The notes beneath the pieces were generated by a model, which was not told the DNA's origin, did not search any database, and was given only the letters and a program-made list of their open reading frames with translations. This document shows positions 57,789 to 64,000 of a stretch of DNA of 64,000 nucleotides, piece after piece. The DNA comes from JBBQZP01 sp038207585 (GTDB taxonomy: Bacteria; Pseudomonadota; Alphaproteobacteria; Rhodobacterales; Rhodobacteraceae): contig JBBQZP010000004.1 of assembly GCA_038207585.1 (NCBI GenBank), positions 1 to 64,000 of the forward strand, given 5' to 3'. Position numbers and translations under genes: made by a program. The first letter of the stretch is position 1; the number at the start of each line of letters is the position of its first letter.

Positions 57789-59018
57789 TTACTTCTGGAG
57801 TTTGCTCATCACGAGGGTGGCATTGGTGCCGCCAAAGCCGAAACTGTTCGACAGAACCGAATCCATCTCGACGCCCGTTCGCAGTTTCGTGACGATTTCG
57901 CCTTCGTGAATTTCGGGGTCCAGCGTGTCGACATTGGCCGAGGCCGCGATAAAGCCGCTGTTCATCATCATCAGCGAATAGATCGCCTCTTGCGCACCCG
58001 TGGCGCCAAGGCTGTGCCCGGTCAGCGATTTGGTGGATGAAATCGGCGGCATCGCATCTTCGCCAAACACCCGGCGTATCGCCTTGACCTCGGTCACATC
58101 GCCAGCCGGGGTCGAGGTGCCGTGCGCGTTGATATAGCTGATCTTGCGGCCCTCGGGCAGGGTGGACAGCGCCAGTTTCATCGACCGCTCGCCACCCTCG
58201 CCGCTGGGGGCGACCATATCGTAACCGTCGGAGGTGGCACCGTAACCGGTAACCTCGCCGTAAATCTTGGCACCCCGCGCGAGGGCATGCTGCAATTCCT
58301 CCAGCACGACCACACCACCGCCGCCTGCAATCACGAACCCGTCGCGGTTGGCATCAAACGCGCGCGAAGCCTTTTCCGGCGTGTCGTTATACTTGCTGCT
58401 CATCGCGCCCATCGCATCGAATAGGCACGACAGGGTCCAATCGAGTTCCTCGCCGCCGCCTGCGAAAACGATATCCTGCTTGCCCATCTGAATGAGTTCC
58501 GTGCCGTTGCCGATGCAATGCGCCGAAGTGGAACAGGCCGAGGTGATCGAATAATTCACGCCCTTGATCTTGAACGGCGTCGCAAGGCAGGCCGAGTTGG
58601 TCGATGACATGCCCTTGGTCACCATGAACGGCCCCATCCGTTTGGGGCTGCCGGTGTCGCGCACGATGTTGTGGGCGCGGAAGAACGATTTCGTCGACGG
58701 CCCGCCCGACCCCATGATCAGACCGGTGCGCTCGTTCGAAATGTCGGTCGCGTCCAGCCCGCTGTCGGCCACCGCCTCTTTCATCGCGATGAAGTTATAG
58801 GCCGCACCATCCCCCATGAAGCGCAGATCGCGCTTGTCGATATGGTCCTCGAATGTGATGTGCGGCTGGCCATGCACCCGGCAGCGAAAGCCGTGTTCGG
58901 CGTAATCGGGGGCAAAGACGATGCCCGACTTACCCGCGCGCAACGCAGCCTCGACCTCGGTCACGTTATTGCCGATGGAAGAGACAATCCCTATTCCGGT
59001 GATGACGACGCGGCGCAT
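57789..59018 (-). CDS. fabB: 3-Oxoacyl-[acyl-carrier-protein] synthase I FabB
   Basis: Condensing enzyme of 409 residues. The triad appears as SACSTSAHCIG (Cys), NAHGTSTPAGD (His) and KSLTGHSLGATGAQE (His). The start MRRVVITGIGIVSSIG (ATG 59018) is standard; ATG 59024 is two codons upstream. It elongates the cis-3-decenoyl chain made by FabA. Confidence 0.96.
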   Translation of the reverse strand: MRRVVITGIGIVSSIGNNVTEVEAALRAGKSGIVFAPDYAEHGFRCRVHGQPHITFEDHIDKRDLRFMGDGAAYNFIAMKEAVADSGLDATDISNERTGLIMGSGGPSTKSFFRAHNIVRDTGSPKRMGPFMVTKGMSSTNSACLATPFKIKGVNYSITSACSTSAHCIGNGTELIQMGKQDIVFAGGGEELDWTLSCLFDAMGAMSSKYNDTPEKASRAFDANRDGFVIAGGGGVVVLEELQHALARGAKIYGEVTGYGATSDGYDMVAPSGEGGERSMKLALSTLPEGRKISYINAHGTSTPAGDVTEVKAIRRVFGEDAMPPISSTKSLTGHSLGATGAQEAIYSLMMMNSGFIAASANVDTLDPEIHEGEIVTKLRTGVEMDSVLSNSFGFGGTNATLVMSKLQK

Positions 59019-59071
59019 GGGCATTCTCCTTGACTTGGTCGGGGACTTGGTCGGGACGAGATCAGGCTGGA

Positions 59072-59578
59072 TCAGGCTGCGGCAAGACCAACCTTCATGT
59101 CCGTCACTTGATAGATGATCTCGCCATCCGCCTCAACACGGCCATTGGCGACGCCCATTTTCAGACGACGGTCAATGACACGGGTGAAATCGACGAAATA
59201 GGTGATTTTGGTGCGGGCGGGGGTAACCATGCCGGTCAGCTTGACCTCGCCCACACCCAGCGCGAAACCCTGACCCTGCCAGCCGCGCCAGCCCAGATTA
59301 AAGCCGGTCAACTGCCACAACCCGTCAAGGCCAAGGCATCCCGGCATCACCGGATTACCGGGAAAGTGGCAGGCGAAAAACCACAGATCGGGCGTGATGT
59401 CGAATTCGGCGACCACATGGCCCTTGCCATGCGTTCCGCCATCGCCCGAGATGTCGGTGATCCGGTCCATCATCAGCATCGGTGGAAGCGGAAGCTGCGC
59501 ATTGCCGGGGCCGAACAACTCGCCGCGCGCGCAACGCAAAAGCGCGTCCTTGTCAAAGAAGGTCGGAAATTCCGCCAT
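59072..59578 (-). CDS. fabA: 3-Hydroxydecanoyl-[acyl-carrier-protein] dehydratase/isomerase FabA
   Basis: Hot-dog-fold enzyme of 168 residues with CHFPGNPVMPGCLGLDGLWQL, holding the catalytic His and Asp. It dehydrates and isomerises the C10 intermediate, the branch point to unsaturated fatty acids. First gene of fabABI. It is divergent from irr, with a 148-base promoter region between them. Confidence 0.96.
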   Translation of the reverse strand: MAEFPTFFDKDALLRCARGELFGPGNAQLPLPPMLMMDRITDISGDGGTHGKGHVVAEFDITPDLWFFACHFPGNPVMPGCLGLDGLWQLTGFNLGWRGWQGQGFALGVGEVKLTGMVTPARTKITYFVDFTRVIDRRLKMGVANGRVEADGEIIYQVTDMKVGLAAA

Positions 59579-59726
59579 ATGCCGCCGCAGCCCCCCGTCG
59601 CTATCCCGTTGCCTTCCCCTCTAGCATTGGCATGGAAGCAGAGGCAAGGGCGGCCACCCGAGGCGACACCCTTGCAGCTTTGCATTTTTGTTTGAATGAC
59701 AAGGCGCGTCCACCTATATTAGCGAA

Positions 59727-60164
59727 ATGGCAGGTTCATTTCCCAACGCGCGAACCACGACCTCTGATCGCAGCACCGACTGGTTGCTGCGCGGTGGCCT
59801 GCGGCCGACCCGGCAACGCGTGGCGCTTGCCGAACTTCTGGTCGGCGATGGACAGAACCGGCATGTCACGGCAGAAAGCCTGTATGCCGCCTCGTCCAAT
59901 TCGGATGCCAAGGTTAGTCTTGCGACGGTTTACAACACCTTGCGGGCGTTCTGCGATGCAGGTCTGATGCAGGAAGTGGTGGTTGATGGTGCGAAAAGCT
60001 ATTTCGATACCCGCATGGACGACCATCCGCATTTCTATTGGGAAGACAGCGGAGAGTTGACCGATGCACCCGCCGATCAGCTTGAGATCACCCGCTTGCC
60101 GCAGGTCCCCGAGGGGGCCGAGCTTAGCCGGGTCGATGTGGTGATCCGGCTACGCCGGGTCTGA
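59727..60164 (+). CDS. irr: Fur-family iron response regulator Irr
   Basis: A 145-residue Fur-family protein. The winged helix covers about 20-85 (GGLRPTRQRVALAELL, KVSLATVYNTLRAFCDAGLMQEV). The regulatory part DTRMDDHPHFYWEDSGEL has an H-P-H in place of the three-His run of Bradyrhizobium Irr. The position beside fabA is the common one in Rhodobacteraceae. It likely controls haem and iron genes in response to haem. Confidence 0.9.
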   Translation: MAGSFPNARTTTSDRSTDWLLRGGLRPTRQRVALAELLVGDGQNRHVTAESLYAASSNSDAKVSLATVYNTLRAFCDAGLMQEVVVDGAKSYFDTRMDDHPHFYWEDSGELTDAPADQLEITRLPQVPEGAELSRVDVVIRLRRV

Positions 60165-60194
60165 CCGAGCCAGACTTTACCGAACTTCTTTCAA

Positions 60195-61229
60195 TCAGGC
60201 CGCCTGATGCCGCAAGGCACGGGCCTGTGAATAGGTCAAAAGCTTGCGCCCCTGTTCATCCCACAGATGCAGCTTGGCATTGGAAAAGCTTTCCAGCAGG
60301 GTCATCCGCTGCGCGTCGGCCAAAGCCGGGAAATCGCGCAGCACCTCGGGCAGGCGGTAGAACGGGATGCGGGCGTATAGGTGATGCACATGGTGCACAC
60401 CGATGTTTGCCGTCAGCCATTGCAGCACGGCGGGCAAAACATAGTGCGAGCTGCCCTCAAGGGCTGCGTCATGCAACTGCCAGTCCCCCTCACGGTCCCA
60501 CTGCGTTGTCTCGAACTGGTGCTGCACATAGAACAGCCACACGCCGATGGCCGCCGCAACAAACGACGTCGGCAACCAGATCATCAGGATCGGGGCCCAG
60601 CCGCCGACCAGATACATGCCCACCAGCAGGGCCAGCAGCACGGCATTCGTGGCCATCGCCGAAACCCAGTAGCGCGCACCAGCCTTCATCAGGCCCATCG
60701 GCAGGCGATTGTTGACGAAGAAAATGTAGAACGGCCCGACGCCGAACAGAACGACAGGATGTCGGTAAAGCCGGTACATGATCTTTCCGCGCAGGCTGCG
60801 GGCGTTATATTCGGCCACGGTCAGCGTCATGATGTCGCCCATCCCGCGCCGGTCAAGATTGCCCGATCCTGCATGGTGGATCGAATGCGCGCGCCGCCAC
60901 ACATCATAGGGCGTCAGCGTCAGCACTCCCAGCACCCGTCCCACCCAGTCATTCACATGGCGGTTGCGGAAAAAGGCCGCGTGGCCGCAATCATGCTGGA
61001 TCGCGAACAGCCGCACCAGAAAGAACCCGTTCAGCGCGGCCAGTATCAGCGTCAGCGACCAATGCACATTCAGCGCCGCGTAAGCCATCGCCCAGATGCT
61101 CAGAAACGGCACCAGCGTCAGCCCGAGTTCAACCCAGCTACGCGAGGTCGACGGATCACGGTATTTTGCCAAAAGCTGAACCCATTCCCGTGCGGTACGG
61201 GCGGCCAGGTCGCGCGCGACAAGTGTCAT
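60195..61229 (-). CDS. Membrane fatty acid desaturase
   Basis: This 344-residue di-iron membrane enzyme has the three His boxes HDCGH, HSIHH and HHVHH and four hydrophobic segments. It resembles acyl-lipid omega-6/delta-12-type desaturases, though regioselectivity cannot be read. It lies near fab genes but on its own promoter, converging on irr. Confidence 0.9.
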   Translation of the reverse strand: MTLVARDLAARTAREWVQLLAKYRDPSTSRSWVELGLTLVPFLSIWAMAYAALNVHWSLTLILAALNGFFLVRLFAIQHDCGHAAFFRNRHVNDWVGRVLGVLTLTPYDVWRRAHSIHHAGSGNLDRRGMGDIMTLTVAEYNARSLRGKIMYRLYRHPVVLFGVGPFYIFFVNNRLPMGLMKAGARYWVSAMATNAVLLALLVGMYLVGGWAPILMIWLPTSFVAAAIGVWLFYVQHQFETTQWDREGDWQLHDAALEGSSHYVLPAVLQWLTANIGVHHVHHLYARIPFYRLPEVLRDFPALADAQRMTLLESFSNAKLHLWDEQGRKLLTYSQARALRHQAA

Positions 61230-61344
61230 ATGAAAGATGTCCTGCTTCGGTTTGTTTTTGGTCTTGTGAATGGAGATAAACTACAAGGCTGGTTACGCAA
61301 GCAACATTCGCGCGAAGGGTTGAGATTTCGCTAAAAGAGTTGCG

Positions 61345-62157
61345 TCAGTCGGGGTATTGCTGCCTGTCAAGCAACGGTTCGTTCCGCTTTTTCCGCTCGT
61401 CCAGCGCCTCGGCGATGAACCCTGCTGGGTCACGGGAAAATGCGCCGTAAAGGCGGAAATGGCGGGTCTGTCGAAAATCTGTCTCCTCGATGCCAAAGCG
61501 CGTGATCTCCAGCAGGCGCGCGCCGGGCAGGGCCATCAGAAACGGCGAATGTGTCGCCATGATGACCTGCGATACGGCGCTGTCAGTGATGCGTTGCAAA
61601 AGCGACAGAAGGTCAAGCTGGCGCATTGGGGACAAGGCACTTTCCGGTTCATCAAGGAAATAGACGCCCTGCCGGTCGCAGCGTTCGGCAAAGAACCGCA
61701 AAAACCCCTCGCCGTGCGACCATGACAGAAAGTCGGGCGGTGCGCCGCCCCCGGTCAGCGCCGCCTCGTCCAGATAGCGCGCCACGGAATAGAAGGATTC
61801 AGCCCGGAAAAACCACCCCTCCGTCACCTTGGGCAGCCAGCCCGCGCGCAGATGATCGGCAAGCACGGTCCCGCTGCGGTCAATCGCGGTGGAGTGATCG
61901 ACGGGCCGATACCCCTTGCCGCCCCCCGCCTCGTCATAGCCGGCAAGGGCTGCAACCGCCTCGATCAGGGTCGATTTCCCGACACCGTTTTCGCCCACCA
62001 GAATGGTCACAGGCGTAGTGAATTCCAACGAAAAGTCATCGTCCCGCAACCACGGCAGCGAAAACGGATAGGCGGTGCGGTCCATCCCGTCCGGGTGCAG
62101 GGTCACGCGTTGCAGGAACGGGGCGGGCAGGTTGGTATCGCGGCGTTTGCGGGCCAT
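61345..62157 (-). CDS. AAA-family ATPase (ABC/SMC-like, stand-alone)
   Basis: The 270-residue ATPase has Walker A VGENGVGKST (54-63), a signature-like LSWSHGEGFLRFF, Walker B GVYFLDEPESALSP (about 164), and the H-loop IMATHSPFLMALPGARLLE. This is the pattern of small OLD-like/Uup-independent AAA_21-type ATPases, sometimes found in defence or toxin-antitoxin modules. Here it has no nuclease partner, and an IS remnant lies directly upstream. Role unknown. Confidence 0.85.
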   Translation of the reverse strand: MARKRRDTNLPAPFLQRVTLHPDGMDRTAYPFSLPWLRDDDFSLEFTTPVTILVGENGVGKSTLIEAVAALAGYDEAGGGKGYRPVDHSTAIDRSGTVLADHLRAGWLPKVTEGWFFRAESFYSVARYLDEAALTGGGAPPDFLSWSHGEGFLRFFAERCDRQGVYFLDEPESALSPMRQLDLLSLLQRITDSAVSQVIMATHSPFLMALPGARLLEITRFGIEETDFRQTRHFRLYGAFSRDPAGFIAEALDERKKRNEPLLDRQQYPD

Positions 62158-62192
62158 CCTTTCTACTACAAGTCACATTAAATTTCCGCAAT

Positions 62193-63327
62193 GCGTTGTT
62201 GCACATTGACGCGTGAGGCATGACAGCCCGTTCCCCGTCTGCATCAGACCAAGCGGATGATCTCGTCGGCGCCGAGTGCTTTGAAGCGGTTGAGCAGGGT
62301 GACGCGGAGCTGGATTTTGGCGGTTTTGCTGTCGGGGTGCCTTGCGGCGATGCGCTCACCGAAGGCTTTCAGGCAGCGCATTTTCGCCTCGATCCGGCTT
62401 CGGGCGTGGTAGCCGGTCCAGCGCTTCCAGAACGCCCTGCCGTAGTGCCGGGTGATACGCAGGTTTTGTTTTCTCGCAATCGCCGCCAGGCAATCTTCTT
62501 TCCAGGGGCGCCCGTTCTTGCGGATCGGAATGATCGCTGTGGCAGCGGCGGGTGTCATAGGCATCATCGGCGGTCATGGTGCCGATCTATTCGCTATCGG
62601 GGATCCGGTCGAGCAACTCCGGCAAGACGGGGCTGTCACCGTCGCTGCTGGGGGTGAATTCCACGGCGTGGATGTCCGACGTGGCCCTGTCCAAGGCCAG
62701 ATGGACCTTGCGCCCCCTCTCACGGTTTACAAGTAAACCACTGCAGCAACGATTGGCGTCAGCACTGAACGCCATGTTTTCGCGCTTGTCATTTGTTACC
62801 CGGCAGTGATTTGCATGCACACCGCGACAGGGCATGATCGCCGAGGAACTTGATCCGGTACTGTCGACGAGCAGGCTCAAGGGGCCATCGGCGCGCCTAT
62901 ACGGGATCTGGACGGCCAGCGTCTTCTGCCGACGGCACAGGGTCGTGTAATCTGGCACAGCCCAGTCCATGTGCGCCAACTTCAGCACCTTGGTCACCAT
63001 CCCGGTCGTCTGCCTCAACGGTAGCTTGAACAGAACCTTGATCGTCAGAAAGAACTGGGTCGCCGCATCCGACAACAGCGCAGGGCGACCGAGGCTGCCG
63101 TCATGTGGCGCGAGCCAAGTCATCTCCCTGTCCCGCCACCCTCTCATCGCTGCAGGCAGCGATTGCCGGGAAACGGATCAGCAAACAACCACGCTTCTTC
63201 AGTGAGGCGATATAGTTGGACCCGTGCGTCGTGCGGTAGCGGGCGGGTGATGGCTTGCTCATGCCGACTATCCAACCGCATGAATTCACGATGTGAATCC
63301 TAGAAGGTCAGAGTTCTGCAACAACGC
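62193..63327 (-). mobile_element. Decayed IS5-family insertion sequence
   Basis: Terminal inverted repeats GCGTTGTTGCA (62193-62203) and TGCAACAACGC (63317-63327) enclose about 1.1 kb carrying a broken transposase. The ends match the GTTGTTGCA-type termini of IS5-family elements as I know them. I see no convincing target duplication. Confidence 0.78.
62244..63262 (-). pseudogene. IS5-family transposase, multiply frameshifted
   Basis: The frames join in order: MSKPSPARYRTT (from 63262), MTWLAPHDGSLGRPALLSDAA, then the first catalytic Asp in LLVDSTG. A disturbed stretch follows (about 62710-62840), with two extra segments and stops. Then come RKVHLALDRATSDIHAVEFTPSSDGDSPVLPELLD, ADDAYDTRRCH with the second Asp, and the Glu in YHARSRIEAKMRCLKAFGER, ending at 62244. 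At least three frame changes make it inactive. Confidence 0.85.
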
Positions 63328-63367
63328 CATTCATATGGCCATCTCCATTGAGCCACACCGGCAGGCG

Positions 63368-63385
63368 AAAGGTTGCGCAACCTTT
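63368..63385. promoter_or_regulatory. 18-bp perfect palindrome upstream of GAF gene
   Basis: AAAGGTTGCGCAACCTTT is self-complementary over 18 bases, and flanking CGAAAGG/CCTTTCG (63366/63391) can form an alternative hairpin. It lies 76 bases before the GAF-domain gene and outside the IS. It could be an operator or a terminator of the disrupted region. Confidence 0.5.
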
Positions 63386-63460
63386 GGTTGCCTTTCGAGA
63401 TTTTACTTTGCCCAGACGAGATCATGAAATACGCTTGTCACTCTATTGCTGGTCAGGGAG

Positions 63461-64000
63461 ATGCCAGACGTGCTCAGGTCAGTTCCGTCGCGGCCGGAAG
63501 AGCGTGAGCCGGCCGATGAGGCGCGATTGCTGCGCATCCTTAACGACTTTGCCGTTGATCTGATTGCGATTCCCAGCGTTGAAGACCTGTTCTGGTATGT
63601 GGCGCAGAATGTGGTCGGCAAGCTGGACTTCGTTGATTGCGTGATCTACCGCGCCAATGAGGATCAGACTGAACTGACGCAAGTGGCGGCATGGGGTGAA
63701 AAGAACCCGTTCGGGCGCAGCATCATCAGCCCTCTGGTGATCCCGTTTGGCCGGGGCATCACTGGCACCGTGGCGCAGACCGGCACGGCGATCATCGTTG
63801 AGGATCTTCTGAAGGATCAGAACTACATTCCCGACACGCATCCGGCGCGGTCAGAAATTTGCGTGCCGCTGACGTTCCGGGGGCGGGTCGTGGGGGTGAT
63901 CGACAGCGAACACCCTGATCGCTGTGCCTTTGGCGAGGCTGAATTGGGGGTTCTGAACACCGTTGCCGCGATGACCAGTGCCAAGCTTGAACTGCTGGCC
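63461..64000 (+). CDS. GAF-domain protein, 3' end outside window
   Basis: An open frame runs from ATG 63461 (or GTG 63470, better spaced from AGGGAG) to the window end: about 180 residues visible. A GAF sensor domain covers about 20-175 (LNDFAVDLIAIPSVEDLFWYVAQNVVGKL, GEKNPFGRSIISPLVIPFGRGITGTVAQTG, ICVPLTFRGRVVGVIDSEH). In this setting a histidine kinase or other signalling output usually follows, but it is not in view. Confidence 0.8.
   Translation, partial: MPDVLRSVPSRPEEREPADEARLLRILNDFAVDLIAIPSVEDLFWYVAQNVVGKLDFVDCVIYRANEDQTELTQVAAWGEKNPFGRSIISPLVIPFGRGITGTVAQTGTAIIVEDLLKDQNYIPDTHPARSEICVPLTFRGRVVGVIDSEHPDRCAFGEAELGVLNTVAAMTSAKLELLA

Noticed and set aside
61345..62157. AAA ATPase as part of a defence pair
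   Set aside because: No adjacent nuclease, toxin or reverse transcriptase; upstream is only an IS remnant.
1..64000. tRNA, rRNA or CRISPR loci
   Set aside because: None recognised in any intergenic region on reading both strands; short or unusual RNAs could be missed by eye.

Overview
The window looks like a chromosomal stretch of an alphaproteobacterium of the family Rhodobacteraceae (Roseobacter-type). The support is the high G+C content, gcrA, a Fur-family irr gene beside fabA-fabB-fabI, the argD-GNAT-argF block, phnCDE of the type with a hexapeptide transferase, and a short intergenic repeat (core GGATATTTTTG) that I know from this family. Gene identities come from reading translated sequence; no database search was run.

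Layout. 1-1455: end-less and start-less fragment of a SNF2/RapA-type DEAH helicase, frameshifted by a 10-base tandem duplication and fused at its 3' side to a headless phnF. 1455-18311: phosphorus acquisition block: phnF remnant, phnCDEE plus hexapeptide transferase (minus strand), an acyltransferase, a phytase-like esterase, a TIM-barrel protein, ugpBAEC with a 2H-phosphoesterase (DUF1868), a small ribbon-helix-helix-like protein and a second large phytase-like protein. Pho-box-like repeats precede phnC and the second phytase-like gene. 18417-20484: arsH-arsC-acr3, with acr3 broken by a nonsense codon and by a junction with a UvrD-type helicase tail. 20683-27767: mixed genes, including a frameshifted CDGSH protein gene, a low-GC AbiC-like abortive-infection gene joined by a 4-base overlap to rimO, and an ABM/NIPSNAP pair with a divergent ArsR-type regulator. 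27950-48117: mostly core genes (gcrA, argD, argF, hrpB, meaB, rpmB, lepA) plus two secreted-type proteins (an RTX beta-propeller protein and a NIDO-Hint protein). 48285-48872: an AT-richer coiled-coil/winged-helix gene. 49139-56036: inositol catabolism cluster (aldolase, iolB, iolC divergent from Gfo/Idh, iolE, Gfo/Idh) with its LacI-type regulator; the same palindrome lies before the regulator and between the divergent arms. 56094-61229: site-2 protease, fabI-fabB-fabA, irr, desaturase. 61345-64000: AAA ATPase, a decayed IS5-family element and the start of a GAF-domain gene that runs out of the window.

How it fits together. The left 18 kb would import phosphonates and glycerol-3-phosphate and release phosphate from organic esters, plausibly under PhoB control. 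Its ends are both damaged: phnF and acr3 have each lost their N-terminal parts at junctions with fragments of helicases of the kinds common in defence islands. With the AbiC-like gene, the AT-rich orphan gene and the IS remnant, this makes the window a core chromosome scarred by gain and loss of defence-type DNA. I found no intact multi-gene defence system here, no CRISPR array and no tRNA or rRNA gene.
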